Origin: Paguma larvata
Lineage: Eukaryota > Chordata > Mammalia > Carnivora > Viverridae
Length of the DNA: 64,000 bases
Direction of reading: 5' to 3'
NCBI GenBank assembly: GCA_030068075.1
Contig: CM057832.1
Span: 81,590,002 to 81,654,001, forward strand
Positions 47,546 through 58,880 of this stretch are shown here, piece by piece. The translations under genes and the position numbers were made by a program. The notes beneath the pieces are model-generated. The model saw only the letters and a list, made by a program, of their open reading frames with translations, did no database searches and had not been told where the DNA came from. Within the stretch, counting starts at the first letter, position 1; each line of letters begins with the position of its first letter.

Positions 47546-48369
47546 CCTGTGAGCTCTAATTTACCTGGAGGTATAAGATACCCTGTCCACTAATATGTCA
47601 GATAATGTATGTTGGGAGAGTTACGGCAGAAGAATTAATGAATCTCAGGGCACTGAGACTCTAGTTGGCTCTCCTCGTACCAGGTGACTCTTTGTGCCAG
47701 GATTTCACTTTCAAATGCTTGGGGGAGACACAGTTCTTGGAGGAAGCAGCCTCCCCAGGATGTAATTCATAGCCTTAGGAGATTGAAAAGGCTGTGTTTT
47801 TCTTCTCTTTCAGTTGACCATACTTACCAAGCGGCATTCCTTCAAATATACTCTAATATAACACAAATAACTACATTATAATCAAACAGAAGACATATGA
47901 AAAGGCTTCAAACCCCAGACCTTCAAGATCAAACAAAAATTTGAACACAAATTCCTGGAATCTTTAAAACTAGTTGCAACATGAAAATTCTTTTACCATA
48001 ACCTGACTGAGTATAAGTATGTCTGGTGCAGAAATCTTTAAGAAAGAACTTATTAATCAAAATATATTTTTCTCGTCATGTCCCCACTATCTGGAGTAGA
48101 GTGGTTCATAGCGCTGGGTATATATTTAAGTTACTGGGGATGCCTTGCTTTATCAGATGGTTGGGTTTTGCTCTTTAGGAGAACACAGATCTATTCTAAA
48201 GTGGTTAGTCTAGTGTTCCCTGGCCCCACTTCTTGTTTCTTGTGCATCTCCTTAAAAATAAAGCACCCCCTACCCCTGCCCAAGAAATAATGTCTGAACT
48301 TGAGAACTACCTGATGCATAAATAGGCATTTTAGGGTTTAAAAAATTTTTAAAAAAATGTTTATTTAGT
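47546..48369. other. Unassigned noncoding sequence
   Basis: No gene or repeat recognised. Confidence 0.45.
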
Positions 48370-48588
48370 TTTACATTTTTTTAATGTTTTTTTATTTTTG
48401 AAGGAGAGAAAAACAGAATGTGAGCAGGGGAGGGGCAGAGAGAGAGGGAGTCACAGAATCCAAAGCAGGCTCCAGGCTGCTCTGAGCTGTCAGCACAGAG
48501 CCCCATGTGGGGCCTGGACTCACAGACTGTGAGATCATGACCTGAGCTGAAGTCGGATGCTTAACCGACTGAGCCATCCAGGTGCCCC
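48370..48588 (-). mobile_element. SINEC_Fc: Carnivore SINE
   Basis: Near-consensus body, ending 'gagccatccaggtgcccc'. The A/T-rich left edge (48339-48395) looks like two partial tails. Confidence 0.93.
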
Positions 48589-49111
48589 AGCTTTTTAGCA
48601 CTTTCAAACAGGCAGTTTTCAGTTCTAGTAGTCTTTACCTACATTGCGGTGGCATCCAGGTGCTTAATAAGCAGCTATCATCTTTTTTTCTGTAAATACA
48701 GGACTCACTAAGTAGACTTAAAAGCCAATAAAAGCTAACCAAACCAAACCACAACAACAATAGCAGCAACAACAGAAAAAAAACACAGAAGACCAAATAC
48801 TCAAAGTTTTAAGAATGATATGTAATTGTTTATAAGACCACCTAAAGACGTCTCTTCTTGAAGGTCTGAACCAGCAAAGGACCCTAAGGTCTGTAGACCA
48901 AAGTCATGGGTGCTGTTTAGAAGAGTCTTTGGTATGTGCACCTTTGCTACAACTTGCAAGGAAGAGCGTTATAATTGGATGGGTTAACCCTTCTTTTTGC
49001 ATTCTGTATTCTATCTTGTAAAGTCCCAGTGTTTCCTCTGTGTGATGGAAATTTGATCTGTGGGTTCTACTGGCCCAGCCAGAGAGCACTTTAGAGACTG
49101 ACTAGCTCCTG
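48589..49111. other. Unassigned noncoding sequence
   Basis: Includes a small CAA/CAG-rich stretch near 48745-48785. Nothing else recognised. Confidence 0.4.
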
Positions 49112-49560
49112 AAGAGGCAGTGTGATGTAATGGAAAGGGTCAGATGTGTCGAGCTGGAGATGTTGTTTGACTTCCCCTAGGAAATTGATTAGGTTCAAGG
49201 AAAATTGCTGACATGTGACTGTGAAAGTGAGATTATCTCTCTCGGCAGCAGTGGGCAAACTTTGTCTGTAAAGGGCCAGATAATATTTTCAGCTTTTGTG
49301 GGTGATGTGGACTCTGTCCCAACTACTCAACTCTGACATGGTAGCCAGAACAGCCGTGGACAATGTGTAAATGAATGGATACAGCTGTGTTCCAATAAAA
49401 CTTTATAAAACAGGTGCAGGTGGCTGAATATGGTTCATGGACCATAGTTTGCCTGCTTATGTTTTGGAGCCTTGGGGAATATCATGTGTAAAATGGGAGG
49501 TGGATAATAGTCCCTACTTATAGTAATGAGTTAGAATCCAGTTAGAATATTAGAAGAATA
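49112..49560 (+). mobile_element. MIR: MIR split by a DNA transposon
   Basis: The left part (to about 49245) has 'gaggcagtgtgatgtaatgg' and 'aaagggtcagatgtg'. The right part (from about 49470) has 'catgtgtaaaatgggaggtg' and 'gataatagtccctac'. Together they give the order of one MIR. Confidence 0.6.
49250..49455 (+). mobile_element. hAT-like nonautonomous DNA transposon
   Basis: 'gtgggcaaactttgtctgta', 'aagggccagataatattttc', 'cagctgtgttccaataaaac' and 'accatagtttgcctgc'. A familiar mammalian MER element with related ends (gcaaact / agtttgc). Name uncertain. Confidence 0.75.
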
Positions 49561-49985
49561 TTTTATTTATAAACAAGCTATATGTGTAAGTGGTTACATT
49601 TGGGATTTGATTTTTAGGTGGAACTTAGAAGCTTTGGGAGATTCAGTGGACTTTATGTAGCTCAGGCAAATCCAGTTTTCTGGTTGAAAGTAAGTCTTCA
49701 TATGATTTTCTACCTGTCAATAGTCTTAATGGAAAGGTGCTTGCACGAGTCAACTGTCATTGAATATGAAACTTGGAGATTAAGTTTCCCCAAGAATGTG
49801 TGGAAATTAAGAGTGGAGAGAACTGGAAGGTGGGAAAAAAGGGAAGGTCTTTGGCCACATATACCTGGACTTTTCTCCCTGCCTCTTTTAGAATAATCAA
49901 TTTTTCACAAAGTCATTTGACTTAGGAAACATCCTTCAGTTACTCTCAAAGTATACATGGTTCCCACTGGATAGTTTTTTTTTAA
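49561..49985. other. Unassigned noncoding sequence
   Basis: A 92-codon plus frame (49618-49896) has no recognisable features and is treated as chance. Confidence 0.4.
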
Positions 49986-50186
49986 TTTTTAAAAAAGTTT
50001 ATTTATTTTTGAGAGACAGAGTGCTACCTGGAGACAGGATTAGAGAAAGAGGGAGGCACAGAATCCAAAGCCGACACCAGTCTCTGAGCTGTCAGCACAG
50101 AGCCTGACATAGGGCTCAAACTCCCCAACTGTAAGACCATGACCTGACCATGACATTAACCAACTAAGGCTCCCAGGTGCACCCCT
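49986..50186 (-). mobile_element. SINEC_Fc: Carnivore SINE, diverged
   Basis: Minus copy with a disturbed head ('gacctgaccatgacattaac', 'aactaaggctcccaggtg'). Weak 'aatagtt' flanks. Confidence 0.88.
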
Positions 50187-50829
50187 GTCCTCCCCCGAAT
50201 AGTTCTTATGGAGGAAGGCTTAGTTAAGAATTAGTTGCTCAGGAAGGCAGAGAGAAGGGGAACATTTCTGTACACTTGACCTGGGAGGTGATCGAACTTC
50301 CAGGAAGGGAGGCTTGGGATGCTGTACTGCTGTGAGTCAGGGGTGTTCACGGTGAGTGTAAGTGGCTGTGAGCAGCTTACATGTCATTATAATTCATTGA
50401 CATATAGATTTTCATAATATTCTCTTAAAATTGTTTTTCTGTGCTGTTGGTTATTTCTCCTCTCTCATTTGTGGTTTTATTTATTTGGTTCCTTTCTCTT
50501 TTCTTTTTGATAAATCTGGCTAGATTTATCATTTTTTCAAAGAACCACCTCCTGGTTTCACTGATCTATTGTTTTTTTTTAGTTTCTATATCATTTATAG
50601 ATATGGTTCTGCTCTAATCTTCATCATTCCTTCTTTCTGCTGGCTTTAGACTTCACATTTTCTTCTTTTTCATCTCCTTTAGGTGTAAGATTAGGTTGTT
50701 TGAGATTTTTCTTGCTTCTTGATGTAGGCCTATCTTGCTATATACTGCCCTCTTAGGACCACTTTTGCTGCGTCTCAAAGATTTTGGACCATTGTGTTTT
50801 CATGTTCATTTGTTTCCATGTAGTATTTT

Positions 50830-50880
50830 AGGGAGTTTGTGTGTGTGAGCTGGGAGAGAGAAGCGGGGGGGGGGGGGGTG

Positions 50881-50912
<32 letters not shown>

Positions 50913-51045
50913 AAGAGAGAATCCCAAGCAGGCTCCATACTCAGTACAGAGACTAATGCCAAGCTTGATCTCACGACCCTGGGACTATGACCCAAGCCGA
51001 AATCAAAAGTTGGATGCTAAACTGACTGAGCCACCCAGGTGCCCC
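50830..51045 (-). mobile_element. SINEC_Fc: Carnivore SINE inside the L1, with a G run
   Basis: Minus copy with a run of about 14 G near 50865-50878 in its (GA)n tail, ending 'gagccacccaggtgcccc'. Flanked by gtttccatgtagtWtt at about 50810 and 51047. Confidence 0.93.
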
Positions 51046-51610
51046 AGTTTCCATGTAGTTTAATTTCTTCTTTGATTTCCTGGTTTACTCATTCATTGTT
51101 TGGTAGCATGTTGTTTAACCTTCATGTGGTCTTCTGAGATTTTTCCTTCTGGTTGACGTCTCGTTTTATGGCATTGTGGTCAGAAAAGGTGCATGGTATG
51201 ACTTCAGTCGTTTTGTATTTGTTGAGGCCTATTTTGTGACCAATAGTATGATTTCTTCTGGAGAATGTTTTCTGTGCATTTGAAAAGAATGTGTATTCTG
51301 CTGTTTTTAGGATAGAATGTTCTGAATTTATCAGTTAGGTCCATTTGGTCCAGTTTGTCACTCAGAGCCATTGTTTCCTTGTTTATTTTCTTTTCAGATA
51401 ATCTGTCTATTGATGTGAGTGGGATGTTAAGTCTCCTACTATTATTGTTTTATTATCAAATTAGTTCCTTAGATTATTATTTTATCTATTCAGGTTCTTC
51501 CATGTTGGGTGCCTAAATATTTACAATTGTTATGTCTTCTTTTTGGATTGTACCCTTTATGATTATATAGTGCCCTTCTTTGTCTCTCATTGGTGTTTTA
51601 TTTATTAATT

Positions 51611-51718
51611 TATTATAAAGATTTTATTTTTTTTAAGTACACCCAATGTGGAGCCTGAACCCAGAACCCTGAGACCAATAGTTGTACATTCTACCGACTG
51701 AGCCAACCAGGTATCCCC
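51611..51718 (-). mobile_element. Carnivore SINE of the second (SINEC-like) subfamily
   Basis: 'aagattttattttttttaag', 'acacccaatgtggagcctga', 'ttctaccgactgagccaacc' and 'aggtatcccc'. Inserted in L1. Confidence 0.9.
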
Positions 51719-51882
51719 AGTCTTTGTTTTAAAGTCTAGTTTTTTTGATATACATATTGCCACTCTGGCTTTCTTTTGATACCCATTTTCATGATTAATA
51801 TTTCTCTATTCCCTCACTTTCAATCTTCAGGTGTCTTTAGGTCTAAAATGTGTCTCTTGAAGGCAGCATATAGGTCTTGTTT

Positions 51883-52087
51883 AAAAAAATTTTTTTTGAT
51901 GTTTGTTTATGTTTGAGAGAGAGAGAGAGAGAAGTGCAGAGAGAGAAGGAGACGCAGAATCTGAAGCAGGCTCCAAGCTCTGAGCTGTCAGCACAGAGAT
52001 TTATGTGAGGCTTGAACTCATGGACTGTGAGGTCATGTCCTCAGCTGAAGTCGGAGACTCAACTGACTGAGCCACCCAGGTACCCCA
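51883..52087 (-). mobile_element. SINEC_Fc: Carnivore SINE inside the L1
   Basis: Minus copy ending 'gagccacccaggtacccc'. Exact ataggtcttgttt at 51870-51882 and 52088-52100. Confidence 0.94.
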
Positions 52088-53248
52088 ATAGGTCTTGTTT
52101 TATTAAATCCTTTCTGACACCCAAGACTTTTGATTGGAATGTTTAGTCCATTTACATATTGATAGATTATGTCTTCATCACCATTTTGTTACTTGTTTTG
52201 TGGTTGTTTCTGGAGATTTTCTCTCGTCCTTTGTTGTCTTTTTCATGTTTTGCTGTTTTTCTTTAGTGATCTATTTGGATTTCTTTCTCTTTATTCTTTG
52301 CATGTTTATTAGTGGTTTTTGATATGTGGTTACCATTAGGTTTATTTATAACCTCTTCTGGATATAGCAATCTGTATTAAGTTGATGGTTGTTAAAGTTT
52401 GAACCCATTTTTTTCTCCTGTCTTCCCCACATTTTAGGTACATATTTTATATCCTGTTTTTTGGACTTCTTTAACTGATTTTTACAGAAATATTCATTTT
52501 GCTGCTTTTGCATTTCCTGCCTTTATACTGTTACTTTTGTCTCTACTTTACACTCAAGAGTCCCCTTTAATAGTTCTTGCAGGACTGGTTTAATGGTAAT
52601 GGATTCCTTTAGTTTTTGTTTGGAAAACTCTTTATCTCTCCTTCTATTCTGAATGATAGTCTTGCTGGATAGAGTATTGTTGGGTGCACATATTTCTCAT
52701 TCAGCACTTTGAATATATCATGCCACTCCCTTCTGACTTCCCAAGTTTCTGTTCAAAAGTCTCCAGCTAGCCTTAGGGGTTTTCTCTTGTAAGTTAAGGA
52801 CTTCTTTTGTCTTGTGCTTTTAAGATTTTTTTCTTTATCACTTTATTTTGCAAATTGCATTAGGATGTCTTGTTGTTGGCCTGCTTTTGTTGATTTTGTT
52901 GGGAATTCTCTGGGCCTCCTGGATCTGATGTTTATTTCCTTACCCAGATAAGGGAAGTTTCAACTGTTATTTCTTCAAATAAATTCTCTGCCCCCTTATC
53001 TGTCTGTTCTTCTTCTGGGACTCCTATAATAAGAATGTTATTACCTTTGGTGGAGTCACTGAGTTCCCTAAGTCAGTTTTTATTTTGCATAATTCTTCTT
53101 TCTTTTGTTCAGCTTTGTTGCTTTCTATTACTTTGACTTCTAGTCCATTAATTCATTCCTCTGTTTCTTCCAGCCTGCTGTTCATTTCATCACACATGTT
53201 TTTAATATCATTTATTGCGCTCTTCATCTATGTCGATTATTATTTTTT

Positions 53249-53438
53249 TAAGTTTGTTTATTTTGAGAAAGAGAAACAGCACGAATGGGGGAGGGGCAGA
53301 GAGACAGAAGATCTGAAGCAGGCTCTGCCTTGTTAGTGCAGAGCCGGAGGCAGGGCTCAAACTCATGAACCATGAGGTCATGACCTGAACTGAAATCAAG
53401 AGTTGAATGCTTACCCAACGGAGCCACCCAGGCACCCC
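53249..53438 (-). mobile_element. SINEC_Fc: Carnivore SINE inside the L1
   Basis: Minus copy ending 'gagccacccaggcacccc'. Flanks tatgWcKattatttttt at about 53229 and 53439. Confidence 0.93.
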
Positions 53439-54535
53439 TATGACTATTTTTTAGCTTTTATCTCTGTGGTCCGGGTCTTACGGATGTCTTGTATTCTTGT
53501 TTTCTTTCTTTTTTTTTCTGATGTCTTGTATTCTTAAGCCCAGTTGAGTCTCCTTATGATAGTTACTTTAAATTCTGCATCAGGCATTTCACTTAAATCT
53601 CACTTAGATCTCTGGCCATGGCCTTTCATGTTCTTTCATTTGGGATAAATCCCTCTCTCTATACATTTTGTCTAAGTCTGTGCCCTCTTCTCTGTGTTAG
53701 AAAAGCCAGTTATGTCTCCTGCTCCTGAAAGTAATGGTTTTTTGAAGAAGAGGTCATGTAGTGTCCCGGGCCTGGTGCTTCAGGGAGTGACTCTGGTGGA
53801 TGCTACATATGCTCTGTTACTGCGTTCTGGCTGCTCTGTCCTTCAGGCCAGTCATCTGTAGAGGCTCTTCTTGCCTGCTGCGGGCAGTGTTTAGTCCCTG
53901 TCCTAAATGTGGTCAGTTTTAACGAGGTGTGCTCTGGTTTGCTTGTGAAATGAGACCTGACACCACCTCCACCAGAACCAAGGCCTTGTAGAACTCTGGT
54001 TGGAGATGTGGCATGAGCAGGGGTTTGTGCTGGTCTTCTGGGGGAGGGCCCTGCCAGGGTGGAACTGAGGCAAGCATGATTGAGAAGGGCAACGGAGGAA
54101 CAGGGACTGAACAGGGACTTTGGGCTTGGTGTAAGCTAGGTAGACAGCCAGTGTCAGCACTGCACTGCTGACTTAGTGTTTATGCTGAGGAGTGGGAGAG
54201 GGAAATGGCTCTGGCCAGCTCCTTTATTTCTGGAGATATGTCTCTGTGAATGCTGTCTCCCAAGGTTTTGCATCAAGGAGAGTGAATAATGTCTCCCCGT
54301 GTGCCCCAGGCATTATACAGATGGCTGTTAACACACCTTGTACCCCCTGGGTCATTTGTCTGCCTTCTCTCCTGGAGCAGCACAATGCACTCTGGGCTCT
54401 ATCCCAGTCAAGTCTGCTGATCAAGTCCAGGCCTTGAGTCCTGCTGCTTGCAAGAACTCATGAATTTTAGCCCCTCTTCTTTTCCAACCCCATGGCTTTG
54501 GAGACACATTTTCTTTGTGTGTTCTCCTGTGTGTT

Positions 54536-54649
54536 TCTCCCTCCCCCCTCCCCCCCTCTCTCTCCCCCCCTCTCCCTCCCTCCCCCTCCCTCCCTCTCTT
54601 TCTCTCTTCCCTTCTCCCTCTCCCCCTCTCTCTCTCCCCCCCCTTCTCC
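54536..54649. repeat. Long C/T tract in the L1 5' region
   Basis: About 114 bases of almost pure pyrimidine. On the L1 sense strand this is a GA-rich tract. The long frames through it on both strands are low-complexity artefacts. Confidence 0.9.
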
Positions 54650-54885
54650 ATGACAGTGGCTCCTTCCCCTCCATAGTAGGTGTGATTCTTTTCTCCTCTA
54701 AACCATGTCTCTATACTTCCTGCCTCCTTCACTGTGGCCTATTCTCTACCTTGAGTTGTAGAATTTGTTCTGTCTTCAGGTAAATTTCGGTAGTATTTAG
54801 GATGATTCGATGGTTAAATAATTGTGTTTGTGGGGTGAGATGAGCCTAGGGTCCTCCTACTCTGCCACCATCTTCCTACTCTGCC

Positions 54886-56424
54886 TCTCCATTTTTATAT
54901 TCTTAAATGCCTTTACTAGAGGGAAACAAATTGCTCCAACCCTAAAACCTAGGCACAGGGTCCACAGACATCTGTTTAAGGGATGTGAAAACATTTATTT
55001 TTCTTTTTTCATGACTTCAAAAGCCTATACCTTCAAAGCATTATATGGGCAAAGGAATTTAAATTATCTACTAGACCAGTCAAAAGATAGCTCATTGGTC
55101 CTGGAAATAAGTGTGAAAAATCTGAATGTGGCTTTGAATGATGAAGAAATGATTGTGTGTATGTGTGATGTCTACAGAAAGCATAAACACATCCAGATAG
55201 GATGAGTACTGATAAAGGGAATCCCGTTTATTGGGATGTATGCTACTTGCAAATGTTTGTTACTATTAATAATGTTAAATAAATGGTTCAGACACTTCTC
55301 ATTTTCTCCTGTTATCAAAAACAAGCAAACAAAAATAGGATTGCTGAGATACCAGTTCTGATTAAGGTGGTTGGGCCAGTTTGGGTGAGCATTTCTTTTG
55401 ATCATACAGGTTTCCACTATGATGTTTCTCCCCCTTTACCATCCTGTGGTGTAATTGTCATTGGCTTGGTGTGTGCTGTGTGTGCATGTGTGTGTGTACA
55501 ACATGATAAGAATATATGTTTATTCCATGAAGCTCTAGAAATCAATGTTATTTTTAAACAGAAAACAGAAGTAGCCTGTGACATTATTTCCTCATACCTT
55601 TCCCAGCAACAAACCTCTGATTTTCTTTGTCCTTTTTAAAGGTTTGCAGATGCATCCTTACTGAGTCCTTGCTTCCTCACTGCAATCTTACAAAGCTGGT
55701 GTGTCAGAGGCTGGAATTCTAAGGGGTTCAGTAATGAGTCCAGAGTGCAGGGAGGGAGCTGGAAGCTGCTATGAATAATGAGAAAACCAAGCGGGATGAG
55801 AATAACAGTGACAACAGATAGCTTTGTCTTGTGTAAATTAGGTTTGTCCAGAGCAACAGAAGCTAGGACAAATTCAAAGTGAAATTCCATCTTCAGGCTC
55901 ATGTTACCTTCAAAAGTAACTGAAAAATCTAAAAAGTAACCTAACCCACATTCTCATCAGGAATATTCTTTCTGGGTAACGTCCTCAGTGAGGGCTGAGT
56001 CCTAAACTGTTCCCTTATTGATAGTACTGGCAGGCTTTGTTTCATGGGTATACCTACCAGCAGGCCCATCTCCTCATTCCTGGATGACTTGGCTAGAGAA
56101 ACTGTTTGCAATATTTTGCTGTTGCTCCAGCAGACCCTCTGTGCTCTCTGCTGCTCACATCTTTTTGTAAATTTCACGCTTTAAAGTTGACAGGCCTTGG
56201 GTTTCACTTCACACTCAAGACACAGGGCTCTGTCAGATTTTAAGTGAAAGGGTATAGTTTGTTTAAGCCTTATTCAGGATAGTTTAGAAGGAAAGGTGGT
56301 CTCAGGGTGTTTGGAATGTCTTGTTTTCCTTAAGATAAGCTCTGAGAAGCACTTTTGTTGGCTGACATATTTCCTTAACAACGCAATAGTTGTAGGAGTA
56401 GCAGGGCATAGGGGAAGAAGTGTG
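54886..56424. other. Unassigned noncoding sequence
   Basis: Holds frames of 118-127 codons (54822-55205 and 55283-55639, plus) without recognisable domains; the first starts inside the L1 end. A short TG run lies near 55465-55495. Confidence 0.4.
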
Positions 56425-56515
56425 GTCTGTAGATTCTGACAGACTTGGGTTCTGATCCAAGCCATCCCAAACAGCAGCTGTGTAATCGCTGGAGATCACT
56501 AATTGTCCCCAGGCA
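56425..56515 (+). mobile_element. MIR: MIR fragment
   Basis: 'tctgacagacttgggttctg' and 'gcagctgtgtaatcgctgga' fit the middle of MIR. Confidence 0.5.
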
Positions 56516-56530
56516 TTTATTTCACCTTCA

Positions 56531-56551
56531 TTTTTTTTTTTTTTTTTTTTT
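56531..56551. repeat. Poly-T run
   Basis: Twenty-one T in a row, directly visible. Confidence 0.95.
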
Positions 56552-56559
56552 GCGTGTAA

Positions 56560-56890
56560 AAGAATGAGGCACATAGCTCTCCACCTTGGGATTGTATTTC
56601 CCAGACCTTTCAAATTGGGATGTGGGCACATGACAAAATTCTCACCATTTGGAATGTGGATGGAGGAGACCTGTGAAATAGTAGCATTACCTCCTTAAAG
56701 GAAATCACTAGCCTTTCACCCCTTATCTGTACTCATTCTTATGGCCTGAAACACTGATGCGGCAGTGAGGAGCCAACTCCTGTCACACAGATGGGGACTG
56801 CGGTGTAGAGAGTGATGGAGCAACGTAGGAGGAACCCGGGTCCCTGAACGATCAAATGGTGCAGAGCCGTTCTCACGCCCCAGCCCACCT
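56560..56890 (+). repeat. Old mammalian repeat, family not assigned
   Basis: 'ctgaaacactgatgcggcag', 'agagtgatggagcaacgtag' and 'gaacccgggtccctgaacga' resemble a familiar dispersed repeat ('...ggagcctgggtccctgatga...'). The left part is less sure. Confidence 0.45.
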
Positions 56891-56984
56891 GCCTATCTCT
56901 CTCTTGTTAACTGGGAGAAAATGGGTCTGTCTCCTCTTTGAGTCACAGCATTACTTCCTCTAGCTTATTTTCTAACTTATAAGT

Positions 56985-57090
56985 TGACTTTGAAAAAGTT
57001 ACTTCTTGGCCCCTTGGTTGTTTCATCTATAAAACGTGGAAATTACATTGCTTCTCTTCTTTACAAGCTTACTGTGAGGATTACACACAC
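56985..57090 (+). mobile_element. MIR: MIR fragment
   Basis: 'ccccttggttgtttcatcta', 'taaaacgtggaaattacatt' and 'cttactgtgaggattacac'. Confidence 0.6.
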
Positions 57091-57240
57091 GCAAAAGACT
57101 ATTAGGGTTTGTTGTGTGTTCTCTGTTTGCCTAATACTATCATTGTTCATACATGCTTATAAGTACCAGGAAAGCTCAGATTTTTCAAGATCGGTAAAAC
57201 GAAGGGCTATAAAATACATTTAATCATGTGTATGTTGCAA

Positions 57241-57365
57241 CTAGGTTGACCAGCCATTGTGGTTTTCGTGGGATGAAGGGGATTTCTGGGAGGTGGGATT
57301 TGCAGTTTTGAAACTGATACCGCCTCAAACAAACTGGGCCAAGTTGGTCACCCTAACTGGGAGCC
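57241..57365. mobile_element. Possible short palindromic DNA transposon
   Basis: Ends 'aggttgaccagccattgtgg' and 'aagttggtcaccct' look like inverted copies (gttgRccagcc / ttggtcaccct) around an element of about 120 bases. Related in appearance to 36605-36725. Confidence 0.4.
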
Positions 57366-57561
57366 CGGTATGTGTGACTTGCAGTGCTAAAATCAAGAGA
57401 GTCCCAGGAAAACTGGAAAGAGCAGGTCACTCTATTCACCACACCAACTGGAGGGCTTCTTTGAAATAAATAAATCTAAATTTGAAGGAACATGCATCCA
57501 ACTCTGTCTGGATATGATAGGAATTTAATCCACTGATGCCAACTTTACAATTTACATAATT

Positions 57562-57735
57562 TCTTTTTTCTTCCTTTCTTCCTTTCTTCCTTTCTTCCTT
57601 CTTTCCTCCCTTCCTTCCTTCCTTCCTTCCTTCCTTCCTCCCTTCCTCCCTTCCTCCCTTCCTCCCTTCCTCCCTTCCTCCCTTCCTCCCTTCCTCCCTT
57701 CCTCCCTTCCTCCCTTTCTTTCTCTTCTTTCTTTT
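57562..57735. repeat. Compound (TTCC)n / (CCTCCCTT)n microsatellite
   Basis: An uninterrupted C/T tract of about 174 bases: TTCC-type units, then at least ten copies of an eight-base CCTCCCTT unit, then CTTT units. Confidence 0.96.
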
Positions 57736-58685
57736 AGATACTTACTGCAGATAAGAAATGCTCATTACATACCTCCACCATTTCTCACAGCTTGTCGCTG
57801 TCCTGAAGAAATAGATATTGTCATTATTTTGGTGGCAGGAAATGTAGGCTATAATAAAAGGCAAATAATGAACAGTCATTGTGTCCCTTTGGGTAATTTT
57901 ATGACCAGTTCCTATTAGCTATTGGGTGATTGAATTGGTGGTTCCACACATTGGGAAGATGATTGAAAGGTTGACTCTTTTTGCTGGGACACATTTGATT
58001 GACTTGCTACCACTATAGGTTTGTTCGGGAGAGGAGAGACCAGAATATACCTCACTTACACACTCACTGAGTTCACTGGTCCACTTTACATTGCTTGTGC
58101 CAAATCTGAAATTGGATTTTGAGTTTACCTACTACTAAACTGACTCTGCAAATTTTGACTTAGAACATAGAGGACAAAATCTCTAGGTTTTTTTCTTGAT
58201 ATGACTTTCTTCAGATTTTACTTAGTTTTCCTCCATCTTCCTGAGTGTGAGGAGAATTACAGTTAGATCCTAGGTCACTTAAGACTCCCTGTTAGTAGTT
58301 ATTTGGATACTAAGCACAGGCATCTTACATTCTGGAAGGGAGTACCCTGGGGCAGTGAGGTAGGTCAAGATTGAGTGTACTTTGAAATTGCTCTTCACTT
58401 CGAATTCTGAAACCTTTTTGTTGTCTATCACAATTAATTGAAAGTGTTATTTTCCAGGATTTACAGGCATTATCTTTAGAAGTACGTGGAAGAGCTCTTC
58501 ATCTTACCTGAAATCATATGAGAACAGTATCGCCCCTTTGGCACCAGTAATGAACACTATATAATCAACATCAAGTGCAGAGCCAGCGTCACTCTGAGGC
58601 TGTGGCGGTCAATATTGCTAATTCCAGTGGACTGGTTAGCTTCAGGGTTGCCTACCCCTCAATTTTCCCATGATTCATGCTGGAC
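57736..58685. other. Unassigned noncoding sequence
   Basis: No gene or repeat recognised. Confidence 0.45.
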
Positions 58686-58686
58686 C

Positions 58687-58706
58687 AAAAAAAAAAAAAA
58701 AAAAAG
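58687..58706. repeat. Poly-A run
   Basis: Twenty A in a row. It might be the tail of an unrecognised plus-strand insertion. Confidence 0.9.
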
Positions 58707-58755
58707 GTACTGTCTGAACATAAGAAAAGCATGATTTGCCAAGGACATATAAGTC

Positions 58756-58880
58756 TGAGAAGCAGGCTCCAGCTTCTGAGCTGTCAGCACAGAGCCCGAT
58801 GTGGTGCTTGACCTCAAGACCCACGAGATTATGATCTTAGGTGAAGCTGGCTGCTTAACTGACTGAGCCACCAGGCGCCC
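58756..58880 (-). mobile_element. SINEC_Fc: Carnivore SINE, head half only
   Basis: Starts at 'gagaagcaggctccagcttc' and ends 'gagccaccaggcgccc'. The (GA)n and poly-T part is missing and replaced by unrelated sequence. Confidence 0.9.

Larger units (their letters stand above)
50400..54885 (-). mobile_element. L1: L1 with 5' end retained and 3' end missing
   Basis: Left to right the element runs from mid-ORF2 ('atggttctgctctaatcttc', 'attttggaccattgtgtttt', 'ggtcagaaaaggtgcatggt', 'gaaaagaatgtgtattctgc') through the upstream coding region to a 5' region ('gagacctgacaccacctcca', 'tgctggtcttctgggggagg'). It ends with 'ctctgccaccatcttcctac', the reverse of the usual L1 start. The rest of ORF2 and the 3' end are absent at the left. 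Four SINEs interrupt it. No intact ORF. Confidence 0.8.

Noticed and set aside
54421..54783. 103- to 111-codon frames on both strands rich in G/E/R or P/S/L
   Set aside because: They are translations of the pyrimidine tract in the L1 5' region; both strands are open only because of low complexity.
55283..55639. 118-codon plus frame
   Set aside because: It includes a translated TG repeat (CAVCACVCV) and shows no family features.
57562..57735. Direct repeats considered as a CRISPR-like array
   Set aside because: The repeats have no spacers; it is a eukaryotic microsatellite.
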